Positions 35,909 through 45,085 of a DNA stretch of 64,000 bases are shown piece by piece. Location of the stretch: NCBI GenBank assembly GCA_947500775.1, contig CANMTD010000001.1, forward strand, positions 806,001 to 870,000. The letters are read 5' to 3'. A program made the translations under genes and the position numbers. Positions within the stretch are counted from its first letter, which is position 1, and the number at the start of each line of letters is the position of its first letter. Source of the DNA: an uncultured Paracoccaceae bacterium. GTDB taxonomy: Bacteria; Pseudomonadota; Alphaproteobacteria; Rhodobacterales; Rhodobacteraceae. The notes under the pieces were generated by a model. It searched no databases and was not told the origin of the DNA. It saw only the letters and a list, made by a program, of their open reading frames with translations.

Positions 35909-37043
35909 TCAGGGCCTTTGTCATTGTGTCTTCGGTCAGACCGGTCAGCGCCGGGGTATCGGCGGCGCGGCCATTGCGGATCAGGTCATATCGGCCGGGG
36001 CCCGTGGCCACCAGCGTCAGGTCGGTGGGGCCGGGATGGGCGCAGCCCTTGGCGCAGCCGGAAACATGCAGGTGCTGGTCCGGCGCGATCCGGCGGGCCA
36101 GGGCGCGGGCGATGGCGCGGGTGGGACCCTTGGCTTGCGGACACCCCGGCGCGCCGGTGCAGGCGGTCACGCGCAGGCGCGGGTCGTCGGGCTGGGTGAT
36201 CAGCTCGGTTCGTTCGGGCGCAAGGCCGCCTTCGATCAGCACCATTCGCCACGGTGTGATCCGCAGGTCCCCGGCCTCGGCGAGGGATGCAAGCGTGCCT
36301 GCGCCCATCTGCCCGAACTCAAACCCCACCAGTTGCCCCTGCGGGGTATAGGTCGGGGCGGCGTCGAAATTCTCAATTCTGGCAGAGGCTTGCGCATAGC
36401 CGTCGGGCAATGCTGCCCCCTGTTCCAGATGCCGCGCCATCCGTCCCCGCCCGTCGGGCGCGCCGCCGGTTTCGATGAACCAGCGGGCCAGCGCAATGGC
36501 GGCCTGCGGCGCGTTGGCGGCGCTGACCTGTTTGCCGGTTTCCATACCATCGGCCCGGCAGATCAGCCCATCGCGCCCCCGTTCGATCCGGATATCGGCC
36601 GAGGTGCCCTGCAACACCGGCGCGTCCCCGCAATCCACCGCAAAGCCGAATTTACCGGGCAGGGCGGGGGCGTCGGGGGCGGCAAGCGCGGTCTCCAGCG
36701 CCGTGGCGATCTGTTGGCTGTCGTCGCCGGGCGTCCAGAAGGGTGTGACGGTGATGTTGCGCCGCGCCTCAAGCGTGGCATCGCCATCGACCAGCCCCAG
36801 ATCGCGCAGGCCGTTGATCAGCGGCGCGTGGGTGTCGTTGCGCACGCCGCGCAGTTGCACGTTGGCCCGCGCTGACAGGTCGATCAGCCCGTTGCCGTAT
36901 TGCTTTGACAGGTCGGCAATACCAGCGGCTTGCGTCTGGCTCAGCTGCGCCAGCCGGGGCCGGATGCGCACCACCAGCCCGTCGCCCGACATCATCGGAC
37001 GCAGCGCGCCGGGGCACCAGCCTTTGATCTCCGGGGTGCTCAT
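35892..37043 (-). CDS. cobG: Precorrin-3B synthase (oxygen-dependent)
   Basis: This 383-residue protein is related to sulfite/nitrite reductases. The Fe-S/siroheme-type cysteines appear as CTGAPGCPQ and SGCAKGCAHP, and the N-terminal half has the repeat 'LIDLSARANVQLRGV'. CobG inserts an oxygen-derived hydroxyl at C20, so its presence fixes the route as aerobic. The ATG at 37041-37043 overlaps the cobN stop, and I preferred it to a longer upstream start. Confidence 0.93.
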   Translation of the reverse strand: MSTPEIKGWCPGALRPMMSGDGLVVRIRPRLAQLSQTQAAGIADLSKQYGNGLIDLSARANVQLRGVRNDTHAPLINGLRDLGLVDGDATLEARRNITVTPFWTPGDDSQQIATALETALAAPDAPALPGKFGFAVDCGDAPVLQGTSADIRIERGRDGLICRADGMETGKQVSAANAPQAAIALARWFIETGGAPDGRGRMARHLEQGAALPDGYAQASARIENFDAAPTYTPQGQLVGFEFGQMGAGTLASLAEAGDLRITPWRMVLIEGGLAPERTELITQPDDPRLRVTACTGAPGCPQAKGPTRAIARALARRIAPDQHLHVSGCAKGCAHPGPTDLTLVATGPGRYDLIRNGRAADTPALTGLTEDTMTKALNAPQL

Positions 37044-40000
37044 GACGGCTCCAACGTGGCAGCGATCGAGTTGCGGCGCGTGATCCACAACCCGGCTTCG
37101 GCCAGCGCGCGGAACCTGTCGCGCATCGCCTGCAAGGCCTGCGGATTTTCACGCTGCATGAAGGCCACCAGATCGTCGCGGCCCAAAGTGGCGTCGTGGT
37201 ACAGGTCAAACAGATGCGCGGGCACGACCTGCGCCAGATGGGCGAAGGCGGCCATGTGATCCAGCGTGGCGGCGATTTCGGCGGCGCCGCGGAACCCGTG
37301 GCGCATCATGCCGTTGGCCCAGTCGGGATTGGCCGCACGGGCGCGGGTGACGCGGGCGATTTCCTCGGGCAGGGCGCGGGCCTGCGGGGCGTCGGGGCGG
37401 GTGGCGTCCATGTGGTACAGCGCAGGCGCCTTGCCTCCCAGTTTGGCCACCGCCGCCGCAAACCCCGCCTCATGCGCGGCATAGTCCGAGGCTAGCAGGA
37501 TATCGGTTTCCGGCAGGTCCTGAACATGCACGAAACTGTCGGCCTGCGTGACCTTCGCCTCTAGTGCTGCGCGGTTGTGATGCGATTGCCCCTGCGCGTC
37601 TATGGTCCAGTCGGAGGCTGCCAGCCACGCCTCGCCCGCTGCGGTGCGGGCCTCGGTCGAATAATCCTCAAGATGATCGGCCATGGCCAGACCGTACAGG
37701 CCGGGTTGGGGGCCGAACACACGCGGAGTGTTTGATTTATAAGGGTTATCTTCGACGGCCTCTTCGCGCTCGGCCAGTGCGGCGGCGGCGGATTCGAACA
37801 TCTGTGCCAGCCCCGGGAACACGTCGCGGAACAGGCCCGACACGCGCAGGGTCACGTCGATACGCGGGCGGCGTAGCAGGGGCAGCGGGATCACCTGGAA
37901 CCCCGACACGCGTTCCGATCCATCGTCCCAGCGCGGCTCCAGCCCGGCCAGATGCAGGGCCATGGCGAATTCTTCGCCCGCCGTGCGCATGGTGGCCGAG
38001 CCCCACAGATCGATCACCAGCCCCCTGGGCCAGTCGCCGTGATCCTGCAGGTGGCGGCGCAGCAGTTCCTCGGCCAGTTTCACGCCCTGCACATGGGCCG
38101 AACGCGAGGGCACCGCGCGCGGGTCGGTGGTGAACAGGTTGCGCCCGGTGGGCAGCACATCGTGACGCCCGCGAAACGGCGATCCCGACGGGCCGGCGGC
38201 CACGCGGCGGCCATCCAGCGCGCCCAGAAGGCCGGTGATTTCATCGCGGCCACAGTCGCCCGTGCCAAAGATGTGCAGCCCGTCGCCATATTGCGACTCT
38301 TTGATATCACAGACAAATTTGTCGATCCGGGTGATCGCCTCGGCCGGGCAGGCATCGTCGGACAGGCCAAGGTCGGCCTCGACCCCGGTGCCTTTGGCTT
38401 CGGCGCGGATGTCGGTGATCAGGCGGTCGCGGCGGGCCGGGTCAAGGCCGTCGGCGGTGGAATATTCGTCCAGCAGATGTTCCAGCCGCCCCATGCCTTC
38501 GGGCAGGGTGGTTTGCGCCAGCGGCGGCGGCAGGTGGCCCAGCGTTACCGCGCCGATGCGGCGTTTGGCCTGTGCGGCCTCGCCGGGGTCATTGACGATG
38601 AACGGATAGATCACCGGCATTGCCCCGGTCAGCACCTCGGGCCAGCAAGTGTCTGACAAGGCGACAGATTTTCCGGGCAGCCATTCCAGCGTGCCATGCG
38701 CGCCGATATGCACCAGCGCGCAAATCCCCTGCGCCCGCAGCCACAGATAGAAGGCGACATAGCCGTATCGGGGCGTGCGCGACAGGTCGTGATAATCGTC
38801 GTCGCGGACCGCAACTTCGCCCCGTTCGGGTTGCAGCGCGATCAGCTGTTTGCCGCGGCGCAGGGCCTTGAACCGAATCTCGCCCTCCACGACGGCGGGG
38901 TCGTCTTCGGGGCGGCCCCAGGCATCTTGCAGGTTTTCTTGCAAGTCTTTGGGGAGTGCTTGCATGGAATCTTTAAAGTCTTGCAAGGGCCAGGACAGCG
39001 TTTCGGTCATCAGATCGCGGCCCAGATCGGACCCGGCGGCGGTGTCGTACCCGGCGCCTGCCAGTTGCGCCAGAACCCCTTCAGTCGAGGCCAGCGCATC
39101 CAGGCCCACCGCATGGGCCAGCTGATGCGCCTTGCCCGGATAGGTCGACAGGATCAGCGCCAGTTTGCGATCCGCCACGGGCGTCACCGACAGCGCGTGC
39201 CATGCCGCGACCTTGTCGGCGACCACGGCGATGCGGTCGGCGGCGGCGCGGTGGGCAAAGCGCGAAAACTGCAGGTCGGGGTCTTTCCTGTCGGGCTGTT
39301 TGAAGCTGGCAACGCCGGTGAAAATGCGGCCGTCGACCTCGGGCAGAACCACATGCATGGCCAGATCGGCGGGCGACAGACCGCGCGCCGCGCCGTCCCA
39401 TTCCTTGCGCCGGGCGGTGGACAGGGCCACCTGAAACACCGGGCAACTGCCCGCATCCAGAGGCGAGGGCGCGCCGTCGGCCCCCTGCGCCGAAAAGGCG
39501 GTGGCGTTGACGATGGCCGCAGGCGACAGCCGGGCGATCTGAGTGCGCAGCCAATCGGCGGCGGCCGGTTGTTTCAGCGACGGCGCAAAGGCACCAACCG
39601 CATTGAACCCGCGATCCCGCAGCGCGGTGATCAGCGCATCGACGGGGCCGGTATCGGCAGAGGTCAGATAGGACCGGTAAAAGGTGACCAGCGCCAGCGG
39701 GCCGTCCCCATCGGGCGCGTCGCACACCCCGGCGTCCGGGGTGTAGAACCCGAAATCCGGCACGGTCTTGGTGCCCATCACCGGTTTGACATACAGCCCC
39801 GCGGCCAGCGCCAGTTGCGCCAGCGCCGCATGGGCCGCCACCGCCCCGCCGGTATCGCACAGCGCCTGAAGGCGGCGCAGGGTGCTGACGGGCAGGGTGG
39901 ACAATTCGTCCAGCGCCGGGTCCGGCCGCCCGTCGGCGGGCAGCACGGCCAGCGCGATGCCGTTGCGCCGGGCCAGATCCTGCACCTGCGCCAGCCCGTA

Positions 40001-40282
40001 AGGCCAATAGCTTTCGCCGCCGATCAGCCGCACCAGAATGCCGCGGGCGTGCTGCAGGGTCTGATCCACATAGGTGTCGACCGATACCGGATGTTTCAGC
40101 GCAACGATATTGGCCAGCCGGCAGGTCGGCAGATCATCGCGCCCCCGATGCCACCCGGCCGTGAAAGCGCCAAGGTCGCTGTCGGAAAACGACAGCACCA
40201 CCAGTTCGGCCGGGTCCTGCCCCAGATCGAACGGTGTTTCGGACTCTTCCAGCCCGTGGCTTTCACGAAAGATGACATGCAT
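37040..40282 (-). CDS. cobN: Cobaltochelatase, CobN subunit
   Basis: This 1080-residue large subunit inserts Co(II) into hydrogenobyrinic acid a,c-diamide with the AAA+ partners CobS and CobT, which are not in this window. Characteristic segments include 'VHIGAHGTLEWLPGKSVALS', 'YPFIVNDPGEAAQAKRRIGA' and 'DLWGSATMRTAGEEFAMALHL'. It is shorter than the roughly 1250-residue CobN of Pseudomonas, but all core regions are present. It follows cobW by 9 bases and overlaps cobG by four. Confidence 0.95.
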   Translation of the reverse strand: MHVIFRESHGLEESETPFDLGQDPAELVVLSFSDSDLGAFTAGWHRGRDDLPTCRLANIVALKHPVSVDTYVDQTLQHARGILVRLIGGESYWPYGLAQVQDLARRNGIALAVLPADGRPDPALDELSTLPVSTLRRLQALCDTGGAVAAHAALAQLALAAGLYVKPVMGTKTVPDFGFYTPDAGVCDAPDGDGPLALVTFYRSYLTSADTGPVDALITALRDRGFNAVGAFAPSLKQPAAADWLRTQIARLSPAAIVNATAFSAQGADGAPSPLDAGSCPVFQVALSTARRKEWDGAARGLSPADLAMHVVLPEVDGRIFTGVASFKQPDRKDPDLQFSRFAHRAAADRIAVVADKVAAWHALSVTPVADRKLALILSTYPGKAHQLAHAVGLDALASTEGVLAQLAGAGYDTAAGSDLGRDLMTETLSWPLQDFKDSMQALPKDLQENLQDAWGRPEDDPAVVEGEIRFKALRRGKQLIALQPERGEVAVRDDDYHDLSRTPRYGYVAFYLWLRAQGICALVHIGAHGTLEWLPGKSVALSDTCWPEVLTGAMPVIYPFIVNDPGEAAQAKRRIGAVTLGHLPPPLAQTTLPEGMGRLEHLLDEYSTADGLDPARRDRLITDIRAEAKGTGVEADLGLSDDACPAEAITRIDKFVCDIKESQYGDGLHIFGTGDCGRDEITGLLGALDGRRVAAGPSGSPFRGRHDVLPTGRNLFTTDPRAVPSRSAHVQGVKLAEELLRRHLQDHGDWPRGLVIDLWGSATMRTAGEEFAMALHLAGLEPRWDDGSERVSGFQVIPLPLLRRPRIDVTLRVSGLFRDVFPGLAQMFESAAAALAEREEAVEDNPYKSNTPRVFGPQPGLYGLAMADHLEDYSTEARTAAGEAWLAASDWTIDAQGQSHHNRAALEAKVTQADSFVHVQDLPETDILLASDYAAHEAGFAAAVAKLGGKAPALYHMDATRPDAPQARALPEEIARVTRARAANPDWANGMMRHGFRGAAEIAATLDHMAAFAHLAQVVPAHLFDLYHDATLGRDDLVAFMQRENPQALQAMRDRFRALAEAGLWITRRNSIAATLEPS

Positions 40283-40291
40283 GGTGCCGGT

Positions 40292-41326
40292 TTATGCCCC
40301 CAGAATGGCGCGGATCGCTGCGGCGTCTACGTCGTCATGTTCCGCAATTACGACCAATTCGGTCTTGCGGGCACGGTCGCCCCAGGGCTGATCATACTGC
40401 GCGCGCAGCCGTTCGCCCACGGCCTGCACCAGCATCCGCATCGGTTTGCCCGCCACGGCGACATAGCCCTTGACCCGCAGCACGTTCTTTTCACGCGCCA
40501 GACGGATGATCGCGGCCTGCAGCGCCTCGGGGTCTGCGATCTCTCCCATCTCGACGACGATGGTGTCGAAATCATCGTGTTCGTGATCGTCATGGCCATC
40601 GTGGTGGCTGGGGCGGGCGTCAAGATCGTCTTCGGCCGCGGCCCCCAGCCCCAGAATCAGGCGCGGGTCGATCTGGCCGTCGGTGACGGGCAGCATCGGC
40701 AGTTTACGCGGGGTTTCGGCGTCGATCACGGCGCGGGCCTGTTCCATCGTGGCGGCATCGACCAGATCGGCCTTGGTCAGCAGGATGATGTCGGCGCAGG
40801 CGATCTGATCCTCGAACACCTCGGACAGGGGCGTGTCGTGATCCAGGCTGTCGTCGGCTTCGCGCTGGGCCTGCACCGCATCGACATCGGGGGCGAACTG
40901 GCCCTTGGCCACGGCTTCGGCATCGGCCAGGGCGATGACGCCATCGACGGTGATCCGCGACCGGATCGCGGGCCAGTCGAAGGCTTTCAGCAGCGGCTTG
41001 GGCAGGGCCAGACCCGAGGTTTCGATCAGGATGTGTTCGGGCGCCTGCGGCATGGCCATCAGCGCCTCGATCGTCGGGATGAAATCATCGGCGACGGTGC
41101 AGCAGATACAGCCGTTGGCCAGTTCGACGATGTTTTCGGCCGGGCAGTTTTCATCGGCGCAGGTCTTCAGAATCTCGCCGTCGACGCCCATGGTGCCGAA
41201 TTCATTGACCAGAACGGCCAGCCGCTTGCCCTGCGGGTTCTGCATCAGGTGGCGGATCAGCGTGGTCTTGCCCGAGCCCAGAAAGCCGGTGACGACGGTG
41301 ACGGGAATTTTGGAAAGATCAGACAT
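40292..41326 (-). CDS. cobW: CobW, COG0523 metal-chaperone GTPase
   Basis: This 344-residue G3E GTPase has P-loop TGFLGSGKTTLI, the metal-binding CxCC motif in NGCICCTVADD, the switch/Walker B 'IETSGLALPKPLL' and 'LLTKADLV'. A histidine-rich loop HHDGHDDHEHDD sits before the C-terminal CobW_C domain. It is thought to deliver Co(II) for the CobN chelatase, using GTP. Its place between DUF1636 and cobN, under a B12 riboswitch, fits this role well. Confidence 0.95.
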   Translation of the reverse strand: MSDLSKIPVTVVTGFLGSGKTTLIRHLMQNPQGKRLAVLVNEFGTMGVDGEILKTCADENCPAENIVELANGCICCTVADDFIPTIEALMAMPQAPEHILIETSGLALPKPLLKAFDWPAIRSRITVDGVIALADAEAVAKGQFAPDVDAVQAQREADDSLDHDTPLSEVFEDQIACADIILLTKADLVDAATMEQARAVIDAETPRKLPMLPVTDGQIDPRLILGLGAAAEDDLDARPSHHDGHDDHEHDDFDTIVVEMGEIADPEALQAAIIRLAREKNVLRVKGYVAVAGKPMRMLVQAVGERLRAQYDQPWGDRARKTELVVIAEHDDVDAAAIRAILGA

Positions 41327-41328
41327 GG

Positions 41329-41685
41329 TTACTCCTGCGGGGGGATGCGGGCGAGGGATTGTTTGCGAAAGACTTCGGGGCGCTCGCGCCAGGGCACCAG
41401 CCCGTCGGCGGTGGCGTCATAGGCGGCGGCACCGGCGGTGATCTGCGGTACGTGGTCCAGCGTCAGGTTGCCATAGACATAGGTCCATTTACCGGCCCCG
41501 CCCGACAGCACCACGGAACAGCCGTTGGAACAGGCCGACAGGCATTCGACCGGGCGGATGGTGACACCGTCGGGCAGCTGTTCCTGCAGCGCCTCGAACA
41601 ATTGGGCGCCGGGACGGGGGCCTTCGGCATCTGTGGGCATCCCTGCGCGGCAGGTGGTGCAAACGGTTATGACAGTTCCAGCCAT
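41329..41685 (-). CDS. DUF1636 protein with four Cys, cobW partner
   Basis: This 118-residue cytoplasmic protein has cysteine pairs near the start (VCTTCRAG) and in the middle (ECLSACSNGCSVVL), spaced like a thioredoxin-fold [2Fe-2S] ferredoxin. DUF1636 proteins commonly sit beside cobW. It is the first gene after the riboswitch and is translationally close to cobW (2-base gap). I infer a metal-binding or Fe-S accessory function in cobalt insertion; no direct function is known to me. Confidence 0.82.
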   Translation of the reverse strand: MAGTVITVCTTCRAGMPTDAEGPRPGAQLFEALQEQLPDGVTIRPVECLSACSNGCSVVLSGGAGKWTYVYGNLTLDHVPQITAGAAAYDATADGLVPWRERPEVFRKQSLARIPPQE

Positions 41686-41787
41686 CGGCAGCCTTTATCG
41701 GTTTGGCGACAGGGGAGGCCAGCAAGGGCCGGATGGCCCAGATGCCGGACGCGAAACACCCCGTTCGCCCGTTGCGTTACTCATCTG

Positions 41788-41984
41788 CTGGCAGGTCTCC
41801 CGGCTTGCGGATATCGGGGCGCGGGCCCCGGCGGCGTGCCTGCCTTCCCGACCATCGGTCAGTGGCGTCTGGCGGCCTTCTCCGGTCACGGTCGCGGGGG
41901 CGGCTGCGCTTCGGCCCTGAACCGTGAACGGTCGCAAAGCCTGTCGCATTCCCTCTTCGCCTGTCATAGACAGGAACCAGCAAG
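41788..41984 (-). ncRNA. Cobalamin riboswitch upstream of DUF1636-cobW-cobN
   Basis: Minus-strand leader with GGTTCCTGTC, AGAGGGAATGCGAC, GCCACTGACC...GGGAAGGCAGG and the B12 box GCAAGCCGGGAGACCTGCC (41790-41807 region). It ends about 100 bases before the DUF1636 gene and probably governs the long operon through cobJ and perhaps beyond. It also overlaps the divergent upstream region of cobO. Confidence 0.93.
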
Positions 41985-42032
41985 GCCTCACCTGAGGCAG
42001 AACCCGCCCCCTTGTCAAGCAAAGGATGCCCC

Positions 42033-42653
42033 ATGAGCGACCCGGTTCAGAACGACGATGCCCGCCACGCGATGAAGATGGCCAAGAAAAAGGCCGCGCG
42101 CGACAAGATCATGGCCACGAAAGAGGGCGAAAAAGGGCTGATCATCGTGCATACCGGGCCGGGCAAGGGAAAATCATCCTCGGGCTTCGGGATGATTCTG
42201 CGCTGTATCGCGCATGAAATGCCCTGCGCGGTGGTGCAATTCATCAAAGGCGCCTGGGACACCGGCGAGCGGCGGCTGATCGAAGGCAACTTTGCCGATT
42301 TGTGCCAGTTCTACGCGATGGGCGAAGGCTTCACCTGGGAAACCCAGGACAAGGCCCGCGATATCGCGGCGGCGCAAAAGGGCTGGGAAAAGGCCAAGGA
42401 GCTGATCCGCGATCCGGCGATCCGGATGGTGCTGCTGGACGAGATCAACATCGCGCTGCGCTATGATTATCTGGACGTGGCCGAGGTGGTGAAATTCCTG
42501 ACCGAGGAAAAACCGCCCATGACCCATGTCGTGCTGACCGGCCGCAACGCCAAGGAAGAATTGATCGAGGTGGCCGATCTGGTGACCGAGATGACATTGG
42601 TGAAACACCCGTTCCGGTCGGGGATCAAAGGACAGAAGGGTGTGGAATTCTAA
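42033..42653 (+). CDS. cobO: Cob(I)yrinic acid a,c-diamide adenosyltransferase
   Basis: This 206-residue CobO/CobA-type corrinoid adenosyltransferase has P-loop TGPGKGKSSSGFG, 'CAVVQFIKGAWDTGERRLI', 'VLLDEINIALRYDYLDVAEVV' and 'HVVLTGRNAKEELIEVADLVTEM'. It attaches the 5'-deoxyadenosyl ligand to Co(I). The ATG at 42033 follows AAAGGATG. It is divergent from the riboswitch-led operon and is followed by a pair of GC hairpins. Confidence 0.96.
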   Translation: MSDPVQNDDARHAMKMAKKKAARDKIMATKEGEKGLIIVHTGPGKGKSSSGFGMILRCIAHEMPCAVVQFIKGAWDTGERRLIEGNFADLCQFYAMGEGFTWETQDKARDIAAAQKGWEKAKELIRDPAIRMVLLDEINIALRYDYLDVAEVVKFLTEEKPPMTHVVLTGRNAKEELIEVADLVTEMTLVKHPFRSGIKGQKGVEF

Positions 42654-42661
42654 GGGTCGCA

Positions 42662-42691
42662 GGGGGCGCTGCCCCCGCCGCCTGCGGCGGC
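42662..42691. repeat. Double GC hairpin, intergenic repeat head
   Basis: Two adjacent perfect stems, GGGGGC-GCT-GCCCCC (42662-42676) and GCCGCC-TGC-GGCGGC (42677-42691), lie just after cobO. They lead straight into the GAGGTATTT...CCAAGATGAAA motif. The first may also terminate the cobO transcript. Confidence 0.7.
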
Positions 42692-42695
42692 CCCC

Positions 42696-42898
42696 CGAGG
42701 TATTTATGCCAAGATGAAAAGCATGACGCATCAGCCACAAAGTCGGCGCCGCGCCTCGGGCCGAAGGATCGGGGGAGACGCGGCGCTTTCACCGTGGGCG
42801 GTCATCGGGACCTCTCCCTGTACCGCCTGTGCATCTTTGCTGGTTAAGGTTAATAAACCCTTGCTTTCATCTTGGTCCAAATACCTCCGCCGGAGGCG
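42696..42898. repeat. Pair of inverted REP-like elements (REPIN-like)
   Basis: A motif CGAGGTATTT-ATG-CCAAGATGAAAAG at 42696-42720 reappears inverted at 42863-42889 as its complement (GGAGGTATTT-GGA-CCAAGATGAAAG). A CCTCC-GCC-GGAGG stem lies at the outer right end. The interior contains another long-arm dyad, GCGCCGCG...CGCGGCGC. Similar motifs are frequent between genes in Rhodobacterales as I recall; here the two copies face each other around about 140 bases. Confidence 0.72.
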
Positions 42899-42945
42899 TC
42901 TGTACTTTGATGGGGCTGAGCACCCGTAACACGAGGTTGAAGGCT

Positions 42946-43293
42946 GTGAAAAAGCGTCTGCTTACCGAGTTCGGCATGGGGTCATCCCTGCGCCGTCAGG
43001 ACTACACCCAGGCCGCCGTGCGGGCGGTGGAGGATGCGTTGTGGCATAACTCGATCAATCTGGCGGAGCTGTTTGGCCGGGACAAATCCGAGATGTTGAT
43101 CGATGTGGAGATCGGCGTGGCCGAGCCGGAGCGGGTGGACCCCGCCGCCGTCAGGGCGGCGTTTCCGTATGGCCAGATCAGTGTGGCGGTTGTCAAAGGC
43201 GGGCTTGATGTGCCGCGGGGCGATGGCGGTAAGCCCACGGTGATTGCCAATGCCGCGATTTCGGTTTCTTTCGAGATGGGGGCGGGCGCATGA
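42946..43293 (+). CDS. Lin0512-family protein, first of tandem pair
   Basis: This 115-residue protein of the Lin0512 family (function unknown) starts at a GTG at 42946, behind a weak GAGG. The core 'TEFGMGSSLRRQDYTQAAVRAVEDALWHNS' is followed by 'MLIDVEIGVAEPERVD' and 'GGLDVPRGDGGKPTVIANAAISV'. It overlaps the next gene, a paralogue, by four bases. Its place between cobO and cobQ suggests a role in corrinoid synthesis or handling, but nothing in the sequence reveals a catalytic site. Confidence 0.8.
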   Translation: MKKRLLTEFGMGSSLRRQDYTQAAVRAVEDALWHNSINLAELFGRDKSEMLIDVEIGVAEPERVDPAAVRAAFPYGQISVAVVKGGLDVPRGDGGKPTVIANAAISVSFEMGAGA

Positions 43294-43640
43294 GCGATCA
43301 GCGGTTCATCATCGAAATGGGCATGGGCAACGATCAATACGGGCAGGATTACACCAAGGCCGCCGCCCGCGCGATCGAGGATGCGATCCGGCATTCCAGC
43401 ATTCCGATGTTCGACACCATGGGCATCCTGCATGACCGGATGCGGGTGCAGGTGACGATCGGCGTGCAGGAACCGGACAGGGTGGATTGCGCGGCTTTGG
43501 CCGAAACCCTGCCGCGCGGGCGGGCCACGGTGATCGCCACCCACGGCGGGTTGAACGTGACCAATCCGGACAGCGGCAATGTGCTGGTCATTGCCACCGC
43601 CGCGGTTGAGGCGTTCCTGCCCTATCAGGGAAACGCATGA
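43290..43640 (+). CDS. Lin0512-family protein, second of tandem pair
   Basis: This 116-residue paralogue of the gene just upstream shares the pattern E-x-G-M-G-x(5,6)-Q-D-Y-T-x-A-A-x-R-A-x-E-D-A-x2-H-x-S, then '[18 protein letters not shown]' and '[21 protein letters not shown]'. The two proteins could form a heterodimer. The ATG overlaps the first copy's TGA, and its own stop overlaps the cobQ ATG by four bases, so all three are tightly coupled. Confidence 0.85.
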   Translation: MSDQRFIIEMGMGNDQYGQDYTKAAARAIEDAIRHSSIPMFDTMGILHDRMRVQVTIGVQEPDRVDCAALAETLPRGRATVIATHGGLNVTNPDSGNVLVIATAAVEAFLPYQGNA

Positions 43641-45085
43641 CCAAAGCGCTTATGATCCAGGGGGCAGGCTCGAACGTGGGCAAGTCGCTGTTGGTGGCGG
43701 GGCTGTGCCGGGCCGCGCGGCGGCGGGGGTTGGCGGTGGCGCCGTTCAAGCCGCAGAACATGTCGAACAACGCCGCCGTGACCGCCGATGGCGGCGAGAT
43801 CGGGCGTGCGCAGGCCTTGCAGGCGCTGGCCTGCGGGGGCGATCCGGTTGTCGACATGAACCCCGTCTTGCTGAAACCGGAAACCGATACCGGGTCGCAG
43901 GTCATCGTGCAGGGCAAGCGCCTGACCACCATCAGGGCGCGCGATTATGCGGCGCTGAAACCGCAGCTGATGCAGGCGGTTCTGGACAGTTTCAGCCGGT
44001 TGAAATCGCAGAACGATCTGGTGATCGTCGAAGGCGCGGGCAGCCCGGCCGAGGTCAATCTGCGCGCGGGCGATATTGCCAATATGGGGTTTGCGCGGGC
44101 GGCGGATGTACCGGTGATCCTGGCGGGAGATATCGACCGGGGCGGGGTGATTGCCCAGATGGTGGGCACGCAGGCGGTGTTGGAGCCGGGCGACGCCGCG
44201 CAGATAAAGGGCTTTCTGATCAACAAGTTTCGCGGTGATCCTACGCTGTTCGATGATGGCTATGCCTTGATCGGGGCGCGCACCGGGTGGCGCGGCTTTG
44301 GCGTGCTGCCCTATTTCGCCGAGGCGCATAAGCTGCCGGCCGAGGATGCGCTGGATCTGGCCGGAGCGTCGCAGGGGGCGGGGCTGAATGTGGTCTGTCT
44401 GGTGCTGTCGCGGATCGCCAATTTCGACGATCTGGACCCGCTGGCGCAGGAACCCGGCGTGCGGCTGACGATGCTGCGCGCGGGCCAGCCGATTCCGGGC
44501 GACACCGATCTGGTGATCATCCCGGGCAGCAAATCGACGCGTGGCGATCTGGCGTTTCTGCGGGCGCAGGGCTGGGATATCGATCTGGCCGCGCACCGGC
44601 GGCGGGGTGGGCATGTGCTGGGCATTTGCGGCGGCTATCAGATGCTGGGGCAGGTGATCGACGACCCCCAAGGGATCGAGGGCGCGGCGGGCGCGGACCC
44701 CGGGCTGGGGATGCTGGACATCCGCACCGAAATGATCCCCGACAAGCGGCTGACGCGGGTGCAGGCGGTGCATGCCGCCAGCGGGGCCGCGATGCAGGGG
44801 TACGAGATTCACATCGGGCGCAGCGACGGGCCGGATCGCGCCCGCCCCTTTGCCCATGTGGACGGCGTGGCCGAGGGCGCGCGATCCGCCGACGGGCGGG
44901 TGACGGGCAGCTATCTGCACGGGATGTTCGCGGATGACGGGTTTCGCGCCGCGTTTCTGGCCGGGCTGGGGGCGCAGGCGTCGGGCCTGTCATATGGTGC
45001 CGAGGTCGACCAGACGCTGGAGGCGCTGGCCGACCATATGGAGGCGCATCTGGATGTGTCGGGCCTGTTGGCGCTGGCGGATTAG
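43637..45085 (+). CDS. cobQ: Cobyric acid synthase
   Basis: This 482-residue glutamine-dependent amidotransferase performs four amidations (b, d, e, g) on adenosylcobyrinic acid a,c-diamide. An N-terminal dethiobiotin-synthase-like P-loop ([16 protein letters not shown]) and '[14 protein letters not shown]' are followed by the glutaminase nucleophile in [11 protein letters not shown] and a late His in GSYLHGMF. It converges with the AhpD-like gene, with a four-base overlap at the 3' ends. Confidence 0.96.
   Translation: MTKALMIQGAGSNVGKSLLVAGLCRAARRRGLAVAPFKPQNMSNNAAVTADGGEIGRAQALQALACGGDPVVDMNPVLLKPETDTGSQVIVQGKRLTTIRARDYAALKPQLMQAVLDSFSRLKSQNDLVIVEGAGSPAEVNLRAGDIANMGFARAADVPVILAGDIDRGGVIAQMVGTQAVLEPGDAAQIKGFLINKFRGDPTLFDDGYALIGARTGWRGFGVLPYFAEAHKLPAEDALDLAGASQGAGLNVVCLVLSRIANFDDLDPLAQEPGVRLTMLRAGQPIPGDTDLVIIPGSKSTRGDLAFLRAQGWDIDLAAHRRRGGHVLGICGGYQMLGQVIDDPQGIEGAAGADPGLGMLDIRTEMIPDKRLTRVQAVHAASGAAMQGYEIHIGRSDGPDRARPFAHVDGVAEGARSADGRVTGSYLHGMFADDGFRAAFLAGLGAQASGLSYGAEVDQTLEALADHMEAHLDVSGLLALAD

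Noticed and set aside
38696-41422. Open frame of 908 codons on the plus strand across cobN-cobW
   Set aside because: It is antisense to cobN, cobW and the Fe-S-like gene, which have clear family signatures. Its composition (His/Gln/Arg/Gly rich) is that of a GC-rich shadow frame, and it has no recognisable domain.
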